64,000 nt of DNA, from assembly GCA_047833645.1 (NCBI GenBank), contig CP181259.1, positions 1,736,001 to 1,800,000 of the forward strand. Reading direction: 5' to 3'. The position numbers were made by a program, and so were the translations under genes. Of this stretch, positions 27,887 through 35,842 are shown one piece after another. Below the pieces are notes generated by a model. That model was not told the origin of the DNA, did not search any database, and worked only from the letters and a program-made list of their open reading frames with translations. Source of the DNA: Pseudolactococcus sp041800635 (lineage in GTDB: Bacteria > Bacillota > Bacilli > Lactobacillales > Streptococcaceae). Every line of letters starts with the position of its first letter. Positions within the stretch are counted from its first letter, which is position 1.

Positions 27887-29157
27887 GTAAATCCTCCCAG
27901 TCGATTCATCTGCCGAATTTCGGAGATGGCCCGCGTCATCTCTCGGGTTAAACCCGCATGAAATAAATAGACCAGCCCAGTCGGCCGCTCAGGACTTCGG
28001 CCAGCCCGCCCCGCGATCTGTATCAGACTAGACTTGGTAAAGAGACGGTGGTGGCTGTGGACCACAAAAACGTCGACTTTCGGGAAGGTCACGCCGCGCT
28101 CTAAAATAGTGGTCGAAATTAAAATTGTGAGTTGCCCCTGTCGAAAACGCTCAATTTCCTCAGCACGCTCCTCACTCGTAGAGGCCACAAAGCCTATCCT
28201 TTCATCAGGAAAGAGACGGCGCAAGCGCTCAGAGAATAATGTCCCAAAGGCAATCACGGGCGCGAAAATGAGGAGTGGAAAGCCAGTTTGGCGCTGTTTT
28301 TTGATGTAACGGTAGATGAGCTTTTCGCTGCTATTAAAGATGGGGCGGGGGACGACGAGGGGATTGCCATGGAAGCGGCGGGACAAAGACACCTGTTTTA
28401 ACTGGCCAGTCTTAACCAATTTATCCAGTTTGTCAGTAGATGTCGCGGTCAGATAAATCAGCGTTGCAACAGGTTTTCGGGACTGCTCAGCCGCAAAGTA
28501 AAGGGCGTCATTATCTGCGAAGGGAAAGGCATCCACTTCATCGATGATCAGGAGATCAAAGGCATGGCGGAAACGCAAGAGCTGGTGGGTCGTCGAGATG
28601 ACGAGTGGCGTCGGAAAATAAGGGTCGGAGCCGGCGTGCAGCAGGGCGATCGGAATCGAGAAATCACGAGATAACCTGGCGTGGAGTTCACGGGCAACGT
28701 CGGTTCTGGGCGTCGCAATCCCAACAGCGCCACCTTTTGAGATGACCCTGGCCACGGCAGCATAAATCATCTCAGTTTTCCCCGCCCCCGTGACGGCATG
28801 GACTAAAATCTGAGATTTTTGATCAACCGCCACGATTAGCTCCTGAGAAATGTCGGCTTGGTAGGGCGTGAGCTGGCCAGTCCAAAGGAGGGTGTCTTGG
28901 GGTGGAAAGTCTTGCTGTGGCAAGTGGTAGAGCCATTCATCAGACCGCACCCGCCCCAGATGCAGACATTCGGGGCAAAAGTAGGCGGGGATTTCTAGCT
29001 TGACCTCTTGAAGCGCAGAAGTCGTCCCGCAGCGATGACAAGTGACAGATTTATTGGTGACTGTCATGCCAGGGAAAGTCACGGTATGGTTAGGCAGGCG
29101 CGCAAAGTCATCGCCCAATTCTTGTCGCGTCAAAAAGCGACCAAATAAAGTCTCCAT
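27883..29157 (-). CDS. comFA: Competence DNA-uptake helicase ComFA
   Basis: A 424-residue DEAD-like ATPase thought to pull single-stranded DNA through ComEC. It has an N-terminal zinc site (CHRCGTTS...CPEC), Walker A AVTGAGKTEM, Walker B LIIDEVDAFPF, and helicase motifs SAT-like LTATSTD and QIAGRAGRSPERPTG. Intact. A cin-box-like TACGTATA on the minus strand lies only 7 nt before the ATG. Confidence 0.94.
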   Translation of the reverse strand: METLFGRFLTRQELGDDFARLPNHTVTFPGMTVTNKSVTCHRCGTTSALQEVKLEIPAYFCPECLHLGRVRSDEWLYHLPQQDFPPQDTLLWTGQLTPYQADISQELIVAVDQKSQILVHAVTGAGKTEMIYAAVARVISKGGAVGIATPRTDVARELHARLSRDFSIPIALLHAGSDPYFPTPLVISTTHQLLRFRHAFDLLIIDEVDAFPFADNDALYFAAEQSRKPVATLIYLTATSTDKLDKLVKTGQLKQVSLSRRFHGNPLVVPRPIFNSSEKLIYRYIKKQRQTGFPLLIFAPVIAFGTLFSERLRRLFPDERIGFVASTSEERAEEIERFRQGQLTILISTTILERGVTFPKVDVFVVHSHHRLFTKSSLIQIAGRAGRSPERPTGLVYLFHAGLTREMTRAISEIRQMNRLGGFT

Positions 29158-29164
29158 ACTTTCT

Positions 29165-29172
29165 TATACGTA
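29165..29172 (-). promoter_or_regulatory. cin-box-like ComX promoter element before comFA
   Basis: Minus strand reads TACGTATA, one mismatch from the streptococcal ComX/SigX box TACGAATA. Its closeness to the start (7 nt) would give a leaderless or nearly leaderless mRNA. A chance match is possible. Confidence 0.45.
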
Positions 29173-29185
29173 TTTTATCAGAAAA

Positions 29186-29194
29186 TGTTACAAT
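29186..29194 (+). promoter_or_regulatory. Extended -10 promoter of yigZ, leaderless arrangement
   Basis: TGTTACAAT (extended -10), then six bases, then ATG at 29,201. No Shine-Dalgarno can be fitted between promoter and start. Confidence 0.6.
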
Positions 29195-29200
29195 ATTTTT

Positions 29201-29824
29201 ATGATGATAACGATAAAAAATGATGTTAGATTTGAAGAAGAGATCAAAAAGTCTCGTTTTATTTGCCACCTCAAGCGTGTGACGAGTGAGGAAGCGGCGC
29301 GTGAGTTCATCACGGCGATTAAAAAACAGCACCATAAAGCCAACCATAACGTCTCAGCCTTCACGATTGGCGATCATCAGGAAATCCAGCGCTCCTCTGA
29401 TGATGGCGAGCCCTCTGGCACTGCAGGTGTCCCCATGCTAGAAATCCTTAAAAAACGTGAGCTCACCAACCTTGTCGCCGTCGTGACCCGCTATTTTGGC
29501 GGCATCAAACTGGGCGCTGGCGGCCTGATTCGCGCTTATGCTGGCAGCGTTAACCACGCCATTGATGCCGTCGGGCTCGTCAAAATCGTCGAGCAAACGC
29601 AATTAGATCTCGCCATGGATTACGGGCTTTTTGACCATGTTTCCAGACATCTGGCAAGTGCTGGTCTGGCTATCGCCGACTCAGTTTTCACCGATAGGGT
29701 CGTCATCTCTGTTTTTGCGGACACAGCTGAGATTGAGCTGCTTAAAGAAAATCTAACAGAGCAGTTTCATGGCAAGCTAGACCTAATTGTCGGCGATAAA
29801 AAACTTGTAGAAGTCGACATTTAG
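29201..29824 (+). CDS. yigZ: YigZ/IMPACT family protein
   Basis: Protein of about 207 residues with the UPF0029 N-terminal domain (KKSRFICHLKRV, HNVSAFTIG, SDDGEPSGTAGVPML, VTRYFGGIKLGAGGLIRAY) and the C-terminal DUF1949 domain. Homologues bind ribosomes or nucleotides; the exact role is not settled. The frame is open upstream into comFA but the homology starts at the ATG pair 29,201/29,204. Divergent from comFA, with only 43 bp between the two starts. The ssrA promoter lies at its 3' end. Confidence 0.88.
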   Translation: MMITIKNDVRFEEEIKKSRFICHLKRVTSEEAAREFITAIKKQHHKANHNVSAFTIGDHQEIQRSSDDGEPSGTAGVPMLEILKKRELTNLVAVVTRYFGGIKLGAGGLIRAYAGSVNHAIDAVGLVKIVEQTQLDLAMDYGLFDHVSRHLASAGLAIADSVFTDRVVISVFADTAEIELLKENLTEQFHGKLDLIVGDKKLVEVDI

Positions 29825-29833
29825 TGCTATAAT
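29805..29833 (+). promoter_or_regulatory. ssrA promoter
   Basis: TTGTAG, 17-bp spacer, TATAAT (29,828-29,833), overlapping the end of yigZ. Confidence 0.75.
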
Positions 29834-29910
29834 AGGTTTCCAAGAGATCGCTTGCTAGATGTCTTGGGACATAAAAGTCAAATTGTGCCAGTCACAGTGA
29901 CTTAGAATTC

Positions 29911-30260
29911 GGGGTCGTTCTGGATTCGACAGGTGTTGTCGCGTATGAGCTGCGATTAGTGAGGCGCCACTCTAAACCGCCGCAGATAAATATAACTGCT
30001 AAAAATACACAAACTTACGCATTAGCTGCCTAAACCACAGCCTGCGTGCCTGACTTTCGCTCGCCTATGGCGATTTGATGGCCTAATTTAGTAGGATACG
30101 ATTTGACGGTGTCTTGACGTCAGAGAAGAGATTCAGAGACTCGCAAGCTAACTTTGTTCGAGGATTGTCTCGTTAGCTTGTTAAATTTAGACAGTCCCTA
30201 TGATTGTAGACGCTGATATAGCAAGGCATTTGGACAGGGGTTCGACTCCCCTCGGCTCCA
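29911..30260 (+). ncRNA. ssrA: tmRNA (transfer-messenger RNA)
   Basis: The tRNA-like ends pair (5' GGGGTCG with 3' CGGCTCC, CCA encoded), with the TPsiC arm GGACAGGGGTTCGACTCCCC read in the last 30 bases. The resume codon and tag frame at 29,998-30,033 encode AKNTQTYALAA followed by TAA. It rescues stalled ribosomes and tags the nascent chain for proteolysis. The tag is of streptococcal/lactococcal type, which helps place the organism. Confidence 0.97.
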
Positions 30261-30267
30261 TCTAATT

Positions 30268-30301
30268 AAAAAGAACCCTTTGTTTATGAGGGTTCTTTTT
30301 T
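30268..30301 (+). terminator. ssrA terminator
   Basis: AAAGAACCCT / AGGGTTCTTT stem followed by T residues. Confidence 0.88.
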
Positions 30302-30377
30302 AGGTCTGTTTTAGGGGGATTAGGGAGTCTGTAAGTTTAGTTGGCTATATCATTACCTATGTTTTTTGTTAACGATA

Positions 30378-30421
30378 TGTTATAATCTTTTTCGACACCT
30401 CTTTGTCTAGGGAGGAGGTGT
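30378..30421 (+). promoter_or_regulatory. Toxin promoter and occluded ribosome site
   Basis: Extended -10 TGTTATAAT (30,378-30,386). In the leader, ACACCTC (30,395-30,401) pairs with GAGGTGT (30,415-30,421), hiding the GGAGGAGG ribosome site. TGTCTAGG (30,404-30,411) can instead pair with CCTAGACA just after the stop (30,517-30,524). Confidence 0.6.
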
Positions 30422-30426
30422 TTTAA

Positions 30427-30516
30427 ATGTTAGATTTTGCAATCCAAGCATTAGCAAATGTCGTTGCAGGCATATTGCTTAACATCATTGAAAAAATGAT
30501 GGATCAGGACAAATAA
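30427..30516 (+). CDS. Type I toxin peptide (Fst-like), small hydrophobic
   Basis: A 29-residue peptide with a charged or polar start (MLDF), a hydrophobic helix (ANVVAGILLNII) and a charged tail ending MMDQDK. Layout matches Fst/Ldr-type membrane toxins of type I systems, although the family's central Pro is absent. The very strong GGGAGGAGG site is buried in a leader hairpin. A convergent RNA with consensus promoter, a shared hairpin terminator and a 10-nt direct repeat with this coding region follow downstream, as in the par locus of pAD1. Toxicity is inferred from architecture. Confidence 0.65.
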   Translation: MLDFAIQALANVVAGILLNIIEKMMDQDK

Positions 30517-30550
30517 CCTAGACAGGTTGTCCGCACACGCTTAACTAAGT

Positions 30551-30615
30551 GCAAAAAAAGAGCTATGTACAGGAATACATAGCTCTTTGTGCTAGATTCT
30601 AGCAATCCAAGTTAT
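30551..30615 (-). ncRNA. Putative antitoxin RNA, convergent to the toxin gene
   Basis: Predicted RNA of about 65 nt from a consensus minus-strand promoter to the hairpin at 30,557-30,588, which is followed by seven T on the minus strand. Near its 5' end it carries CTTGGATTGC, complementary to GCAATCCAAG inside the toxin coding region (30,439-30,448). Size and arrangement match RNA II of Fst systems. The terminator stem is shared with the toxin mRNA, giving a second contact site. Confidence 0.65.
30557..30588. terminator. Shared bidirectional terminator of the toxin-antitoxin locus
   Basis: Perfect 13-bp stem AAAGAGCTATGTA / TACATAGCTCTTT with loop CAGGAA. Strong T-run for the minus strand, only three T for the plus strand. 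Confidence 0.8.
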
Positions 30616-30621
30616 GACTAA

Positions 30622-30649
30622 ATTATATCACAAATAGTTCTGGTGTCAA
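30622..30649 (-). promoter_or_regulatory. Antitoxin RNA promoter, full consensus
   Basis: On the minus strand, TTGACA and TATAAT with a 16-bp spacer; both hexamers are perfect. Confidence 0.8.
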
Positions 30650-30652
30650 ATT

Positions 30653-30725
30653 AGTCATTTCGATTATCTTCAGCATTATCATTCGAAAGTGATAATGTCT
30701 TAAGTCATTTCTATTATCTTCAGCA
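30653..30725. repeat. 23-bp direct repeats flanking an inverted repeat
   Basis: AGTCATTTC(G/T)ATTATC-type repeats at 30,653-30,675 and 30,703-30,725 (one mismatch) flank the inverted repeat CATTATCA-N8-TGATAATG at 30,674-30,697. They lie just upstream of the antitoxin promoter. Confidence 0.7.
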
Positions 30726-30845
30726 CACGATATTCTTGATAAAAAGCAACTCTAGACAGCCATCAAGAACCCGCCCACTTTTTATGGTATAATGGAGAAA
30801 ATTGCATCTATTTAATCAACGAGAAACGAAACTAAAGAGGATACT

Positions 30846-31709
30846 ATGACAGATTTAAATGCCATCATGGCAACTAAGATTACCGGAAAAATCACCGACG
30901 AAAATGAGCAAAATTACTACATGCAAAAAGACGGCTTGATTTTCAGATTACCAAAAACGGAAGGCGACTTTACCATTGGTGACGACGTGACAGGTTTCGC
31001 CTACACGGATAAGGCCGGCAAACAACGCTTGACTTTAACAGAACCTGCAGCCACACGAGACACTTACGGTTGGGGGACGGTGACGGACGTCAGAAAAGAC
31101 CTGGGTGTCTTTTTGGATGTCAACATCCCTGAAAAAGATGTGGTCGTTTCCGTTGATATTTTGCCTGAACTGAAAGAGTTGTGGCCGAAAAAAGGCGATA
31201 AGCTGTACGTTAAACTGGACGTAGACAATAAAGACCGCATCTGGGGTGAGCTAGCCTATCCTGAAACCTTTGTTGAGATGGCTGGCAAGGCTTATGATAA
31301 CATGCAAAACCAGAATTTACACGCCATTGTCTACCGCAATAAACTCTCAGGTAGCTTTGTTTATCTGCCGGAAAATAACATGCTTGGCTTTATCCATCCC
31401 AATGAGCGCTTTTCTGAGCCGCGCTTGGGGCAAGAGCTGGATGTGCGCGTGATTGGTTATCGTGAAATTGATAAAACCTTGAATCTCAGCCTGAAACCAC
31501 GCTCTTACGAGATGTTGGATGCCGATGCCCAGCTGATTATGACCTACCTCGAGCAACAAGGTGGGCACATGCCTTTCTACGATAAGTCAGCACCAGAAGC
31601 TATCAAAGCAACGTTTGCCATTTCTAAAGGTCAGTTTAAAAAAGCACTAGGTGGCTTGATGAAACAAGGCAAAATCAAACAAGATGAGACAGGAACAACA
31701 TTACTATGA
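30846..31709 (+). CDS. cvfB: S1-like RNA-binding protein CvfB (YitL)
   Basis: A 287-residue CvfB-family protein with consecutive S1-like OB folds (for example WGTVTDVRKDLGVFLDV and GFIHPNERFSEPRLGQELDVRVI) and a C-terminal winged helix (DADAQLIMTYLEQQGGHMPFYDKSAP...FKKALGGLMKQGKI). In staphylococci the family affects virulence gene expression. AAAGAGGATACT precedes the ATG. Stop and msrA start overlap by 4 bp. Confidence 0.88.
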   Translation: MTDLNAIMATKITGKITDENEQNYYMQKDGLIFRLPKTEGDFTIGDDVTGFAYTDKAGKQRLTLTEPAATRDTYGWGTVTDVRKDLGVFLDVNIPEKDVVVSVDILPELKELWPKKGDKLYVKLDVDNKDRIWGELAYPETFVEMAGKAYDNMQNQNLHAIVYRNKLSGSFVYLPENNMLGFIHPNERFSEPRLGQELDVRVIGYREIDKTLNLSLKPRSYEMLDADAQLIMTYLEQQGGHMPFYDKSAPEAIKATFAISKGQFKKALGGLMKQGKIKQDETGTTLL

Positions 31710-32227
31710 GCCAAGAACGAGCAATTTTTGCGGGTGGCTGCTTTTGGTGCATGGTCCAACCCTTTGAGGAACTGCCAGGCATCCTCAGTGTCCTCAGCGG
31801 CTACACAGGCGGCACCACCCAAAACCCAACCTATGAGGCTGTTTTGACCCATCAAACCGGCCATACTGAAGCCGTCGAGATCATTTTCGATAACGACATC
31901 GTCAGCTATAAGGAACTAGTCGGACTTTACTGGACGCTGACCGATCCGACAGATGCCTTCGGGCAGTTTCAAGATCGCGGCGATAACTACCGCCCAGTGA
32001 TTTTCTATGACAATGCTGAACAGCAACACATCGCGACTGAAAGTAAGGCACAACTAGAGGTTTCAGGACGCTTCGATTTTCCGATTGTCGTGGCGATTGA
32101 GCCGAGTCAGACCTTCTGGCCAGCGGAAAGCTATCACCAAGACTTCTATAAAACGAATCCAGTACGATACGCCCAAAGTGCCCAAATGCGACATGACTTT
32201 TTAGCCAAACAATGGGGGGAGTCATGA
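31706..32227 (+). CDS. msrA: Peptide methionine-S-sulfoxide reductase
   Basis: A 173-residue MsrA that reduces methionine-S-sulfoxide in proteins. The active site GCFWC is at residues 11-15, followed by the GYTGG and GHTEAVE blocks; the catalytic Cys is followed by the usual Phe-Trp. No fused MsrB domain and no resolving Cys pair near the C-terminus. Overlaps cvfB and yozE by ATGA-type junctions. Confidence 0.95.
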   Translation: MSQERAIFAGGCFWCMVQPFEELPGILSVLSGYTGGTTQNPTYEAVLTHQTGHTEAVEIIFDNDIVSYKELVGLYWTLTDPTDAFGQFQDRGDNYRPVIFYDNAEQQHIATESKAQLEVSGRFDFPIVVAIEPSQTFWPAESYHQDFYKTNPVRYAQSAQMRHDFLAKQWGES

Positions 32228-32433
32228 GTTTTTACACCTTTTTGATGAAATTTCGGGCTTATAAAGAAGTCGATGACATCACCAAACTTGCCAATCTGGT
32301 TTATGAAGAAACGACCTTTCCAAAACAGTCATCTGATTTCAACGAGATTTCGACTTACATGGAAACCCATGCCAATTTTGCCTTTAATCTGTTAACATTT
32401 GATGAGATTTGGGAGCAGTATTTGGCCGGTTGA
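32224..32433 (+). CDS. yozE: YozE family (SAM-like) protein
   Basis: A 69-residue UPF0346/YozE protein (SFYTFLMKFR, DDITKLANLVYEETTFPKQS, DFNEISTYMETHANF). Small helical cytosolic protein of unknown function, common in Firmicutes. ATGA overlap with msrA; GGGGGAG serves as ribosome site. Confidence 0.88.
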   Translation: MSFYTFLMKFRAYKEVDDITKLANLVYEETTFPKQSSDFNEISTYMETHANFAFNLLTFDEIWEQYLAG

Positions 32434-32552
32434 GGTCACTGATAGATTAGTTAAAGAAGTCGCCAGTCAGGGTGGCTTTTATATTTTTAGAGCAACTTAA
32501 AATATTAACAGGTTCGAATGATGAATAGATACTTACTTCAGCGAGCAATCAC

Positions 32553-32581
32553 TTGACAAGAAACAAAAATAGCGGTACAAT
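32553..32581 (+). promoter_or_regulatory. rplK promoter
   Basis: TTGACA, 17-bp spacer, TACAAT. Confidence 0.85.
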
Positions 32582-32603
32582 ATTCTGGTATGCTTTAATA
32601 AGA

Positions 32604-32655
32604 AGCAGACTGCGTGGGAGGGTATTCACCCATTAAACCACATCACGAGAAGTGA
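32604..32655 (+). promoter_or_regulatory. L1-binding leader of the rplK-rplA operon
   Basis: The leader contains GTGGGAGGG, CCC and CCAC pairing blocks and a CACGAG segment, the arrangement of the Firmicute ribosomal protein L1 leader, where excess L1 binds its rRNA-like site and represses translation. Confidence 0.6.
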
Positions 32656-32689
32656 TTTCGTAAGAAATCAATATTAGGAGGAAATTATC

Positions 32690-33115
32690 GTGGCTAAAGA
32701 AGTACAAAACATCGTTAAATTGCAAATTCCAGCCGGAAAAGCAACACCAGCTCCACCAGTAGGACCAGCACTTGGTCAAGCAGGTATCAACATCATGGGC
32801 TTCACAAAAGAATTTAATGCACGTACAGCTGACCAAGCTGGCATGATCATTCCAGTTGTGATCTCAGTATACGAAGATAAATCATTTACTTTCGTAACGA
32901 AAACACCACCAGCAGCTGTTTTGCTTAAAAAAGCAGCAGGCGTTGAAAAAGGTTCTGGTACACCAAACACTGTTAAAGTGGCAACTGTTACCAAAGCACA
33001 AGTACAACAAATCGCTGAAACAAAAATGGAAGACCTTAACGCTTCATCTGTCGAATCTGCTATGCGCATGATTGAAGGAACAGCACGTTCAATGGGCTTC
33101 ACTGTCGAAGGTTAA
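32690..33115 (+). CDS. rplK: 50S ribosomal protein L11
   Basis: A 141-residue L11, standard length. It has the Pro-rich N-terminal block (KLQIPAGKATPAPPVGPALGQ) and the RNA-binding C-terminal domain (GTARSMGF). AGGAGG precedes a GTG start that encodes MAKEVQNIVK. First gene of rplK-rplA. Confidence 0.98.
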   Translation: MAKEVQNIVKLQIPAGKATPAPPVGPALGQAGINIMGFTKEFNARTADQAGMIIPVVISVYEDKSFTFVTKTPPAAVLLKKAAGVEKGSGTPNTVKVATVTKAQVQQIAETKMEDLNASSVESAMRMIEGTARSMGFTVEG

Positions 33116-33164
33116 TTTTCGATTTTTCTCTTGTCACTTCGGAGTCATTCAAAGTGAGAGAGAA

Positions 33165-33276
33165 GGTCAAAAATGCTGCATTCAGACTGAGGTCTGAATG
33201 ATGTCAACCACCGATCGACTATGATGAAGCGGTGGAAGGTTGCTTGCAACCGCTAAAACCACAAGGAGAAATATAT
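33165..33276 (+). other. Structured spacer between rplK and rplA
   Basis: Three hairpins can be drawn: CATTCAGAC-TGAG-GTCTGAATG (33,179-33,200), CCACCG...CGGTGG and GGTTGC-TT-GCAACC. They probably set rplA translation or RNA processing. Confidence 0.5.
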
Positions 33277-33277
33277 A

Positions 33278-33964
33278 ATGGCTAAAAAAAGCAAACAATT
33301 GCGTGCTGCTTTGGAAAAAGTAGAAGCAACTAAAGTATACACAGTTGAAGAAGCTGTTGCATTGGCACAAGAAACAAGCTTCGCTAAATTTGACGCGACT
33401 GTTGAAGTGGCTTACAACTTAAACATCGACGTTAAAAAAGCTGACCAACAAATCCGTGGCGCAATGGTATTGCCAAACGGAACTGGTAAAACAGCTAAAG
33501 TCTTGGTTTTCGCTAAAGGTGAAAAAGCTGAAGAAGCTAAAGCTGCTGGCGCTGACTATGTTGGCGAAATGGAATACGTTGAAAAAATCAACGGTGGCTG
33601 GTTTGACTTCGACGTTGTCGTTGCAACACCTGACATGATGGCTGTTGTTGGTCGTCTTGGACGTGTCCTTGGACCACGTAACCTCATGCCTAACCCTAAA
33701 ACTGGTACGGTCACAATGGACGTGACGAAAGCAGTTGAAGAAGTTAAAGCTGGTAAAGTGACTTACCGTGCTGAAAAAGCGGGTATCGTACACGTTGCCA
33801 TCGGTAAAGTGTCATTCGAAACTGAAAAATTGGTTGAAAACTTTAAAGCAATCAACACTGTTATCGCTGCTGCTAAACCAGCAACTGCTAAAGGAACTTA
33901 CATCCAAAGCTTGACAGTCACAACGACTTTCGGTCCTGGTATCAAAGTAGATCCAAACTTCTAA
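33278..33964 (+). CDS. rplA: 50S ribosomal protein L1
   Basis: A 228-residue L1 with the family signature VGRLGRVLGPRNLMPNPKTGT. It forms the L1 stalk of the ribosome and in this operon type also acts as translational repressor. AAGGAG precedes the ATG. Confidence 0.98.
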   Translation: MAKKSKQLRAALEKVEATKVYTVEEAVALAQETSFAKFDATVEVAYNLNIDVKKADQQIRGAMVLPNGTGKTAKVLVFAKGEKAEEAKAAGADYVGEMEYVEKINGGWFDFDVVVATPDMMAVVGRLGRVLGPRNLMPNPKTGTVTMDVTKAVEEVKAGKVTYRAEKAGIVHVAIGKVSFETEKLVENFKAINTVIAAAKPATAKGTYIQSLTVTTTFGPGIKVDPNF

Positions 33965-33980
33965 TGTAATCGAATTGATA

Positions 33981-34012
33981 AAAAAGTGATTCAGTCATGA
34001 ATCGCTTTTTTT
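33981..34012 (+). terminator. rplK-rplA terminator
   Basis: AAAAAGTGATTCA / TGAATCGCTTTTT stem (one G-U pair) with loop GTCA and a T-run. Confidence 0.88.
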
Positions 34013-34174
34013 ATTGCCTTAAAATGAGGGCTGACTAATGGGAATAGCTTCCTAGATGAGCGTGTGTGATGCGATTACTTGAAAGGTATCAAAAATAAAA
34101 GAATTTTATTAAAAGAAAATAGATATAGTATTTTTAAAAGTTTCAAAGATATGCGCTGTGACTGGCGTTGTAAT

Positions 34175-34202
34175 AATAAGGAAATAATATTATTTCCTTA
34201 TT
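34175..34202. repeat. Perfect 28-bp palindrome followed by T-rich DNA
   Basis: AATAAGGAAATA and its exact complement meet at the centre ATAT. Followed by TTTATTTT, it could act as a terminator. The 459-bp gap 33,965-34,423 otherwise holds no gene I can support; an AT-rich frame at 34,079-34,330 has no ribosome site or recognisable content. Confidence 0.6.
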
Positions 34203-34423
34203 TTTATTTTGGTTTACATTGGGGTAAAGTTTGGATAAGATTTAATAAGACTAAGATATTTAGATTTCAAGCGGAAGCTTGGCTGACCGTCCTAGACCTT
34301 TGTGTCTGTTGGGACTTGGCTATCGTTTGAGACGGACGTGAATCGTGTTTGTTTATTTTTATAATATCATTTGACCAATAACTAGAGTTTTGATATTATG
34401 AATAGTGAAGGGGATGTTATATT

Positions 34424-34666
34424 ATGTTGAAATTTATCTGGGGATATTTGTCGGTAGCTTTTGCTATTTTGTATGCTTTTCAATCGCTGGGGATGTTGGT
34501 CATTGGCGATTATGCGATGTTTGTAGGGATGTTATGTTTAACCTTCGTCTTGATCAAAGATGAGAAAACAAAAGAGGTGATTGTATCAAACATCTGCCTG
34601 TTAGTTGTTATTTTAATTCTTTGGTTTTCTGATGATACTTTTCAGGGCACCTCTAAAAACGTATGA
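34424..34666 (+). pseudogene. Small membrane protein, C-terminus replaced by IS5 sequence
   Basis: A frame for three hydrophobic helices (LKFIWGYLSVAFAIL..., IGDYAMFVGMLCLTFVLI, VSNICLLVVILILWF). After about 74 residues it enters the left end of the IS5 element and stops six codons later, so the native C-terminus is lost. AAGGGGAT lies upstream of the ATG. I do not recognise the family. The matching 3' part is not seen to the right of the element. Confidence 0.5.
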
Positions 34667-34710
34667 AAAGAGGTATAATAGATTAATAATAAGCTAACGA
34701 GGTATTGAAG

Positions 34711-35709
34711 ATGAATTTATTTGGAGATAGCGACTATCTTGAAAAATTAAGTTTAAAAGGAGACCCTCTTGAGCGGCTAGAAAAAGTGGTTGATTTCGAG
34801 TGTTTTCGCCCAACTCTTAACCGGATTTTTAAGTATGATTTAAAAAACAAATCTCATGGTGGTAGACCGCCCTATGACCTTGTTTTAATGTTGAAAATTC
34901 TAATTTTACAACGCTTATACAATCTATCTGATGATGCAATGGAATATCAAATGATTGACCGGATTTCGTTTAGAAGATTCCTTAAGATTGATGACAAGGT
35001 ACCAGACGCAAAGACTATCTGGAACTTTAGAAATCAGCTATCAAAATCTAATAGAGGAAACTGGCTTTTTTCTGCCTTTCAAGAAAAACTTGAATCACAA
35101 GGGATGATCGCTCATAAAGGACAGATTGTTGATGCAACATTCATAGAGGCGCCTAAACAACGTAATCCAAAAGACGAAAATGAATTGATTAAAGCAAATA
35201 GGGTACCAGTGAATTGGACGAAGAACAAAAGAGCACAGAAGGATACAGCTGCTCGCTGGACAATTAAAGGTAATGAGAGACACTATGGCTACAAAAATCA
35301 TATTGCTATAGATACCAAATCAAAATTCGTAAATAATTATCAAACAACGCCTGCAAATGTGCATGATTCTCAAGTAATAGGCGTTCTTGTTGATCCCGAT
35401 GAGATCACCTTAGCAGACTCAGCTTATCAAAATCAAGCAACACCTAAAGGTGCTGAACTTTTTACCTGTCTTAAAAACACACGTTGTAAATCTCTTAAGG
35501 CAGACGATAAAATGTTTAATAAAATCATTTCGAAAATACGTGTCCGTATTGAACATGTATTTGGCTTTGTTGAAAATTCAATGCATGGTTCTAGTTTACG
35601 TTCTATTGGATTCGATCGAGCTGTTTTAAATACTGACCTTACAAATCTGACTTATAACTTATTGAGGTACGAACAAGTTAAACGTTTAAATCTCAAAACA
35701 TGGAGGTAA
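34711..35709 (+). CDS. IS5-family transposase (copy 1)
   Basis: A 332-residue DDE transposase with catalytic blocks IVDATFIEAP (Asp), TLADSAYQNQ (Asp) and RVRIEHVFGFVENS (Glu), and an N-terminal DUF772-like domain (FRPTLNRIFKY...GGRPPYDLVLMLKILIL). Intact, since the IS3 insertion lies downstream of the stop. GAGG precedes the ATG at 34,711; a TTG two codons earlier is in frame. Differs from copy 2 at two residues (Asn/Lys in KFVNNYQ; Arg/Lys in LLRYEQ). Confidence 0.92.
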   Translation: MNLFGDSDYLEKLSLKGDPLERLEKVVDFECFRPTLNRIFKYDLKNKSHGGRPPYDLVLMLKILILQRLYNLSDDAMEYQMIDRISFRRFLKIDDKVPDAKTIWNFRNQLSKSNRGNWLFSAFQEKLESQGMIAHKGQIVDATFIEAPKQRNPKDENELIKANRVPVNWTKNKRAQKDTAARWTIKGNERHYGYKNHIAIDTKSKFVNNYQTTPANVHDSQVIGVLVDPDEITLADSAYQNQATPKGAELFTCLKNTRCKSLKADDKMFNKIISKIRVRIEHVFGFVENSMHGSSLRSIGFDRAVLNTDLTNLTYNLLRYEQVKRLNLKTWR

Positions 35710-35842
35710 TCTTTCTAAAATAAGAATAAACAGTCAAGTGGCGTCTGTAACATAAAGAAAAACACAGTAGACTGAACAGCTCCTGGTAAAATGGACATGA
35801 AATAAAAAAACTATTTCAATCATTTTATCAAGGAGCTTTTTC

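Noticed and set aside
30653..30725. Iteron-like replication origin or CRISPR-like array
   Set aside because: Only two repeats, no further units or spacers, no rep or cas gene nearby.
34079..34330. 83-codon AT-rich frame before the IS5 region
   Set aside because: TTG start without ribosome site, contains the 28-bp palindrome, odd composition; kept only as intergenic DNA.
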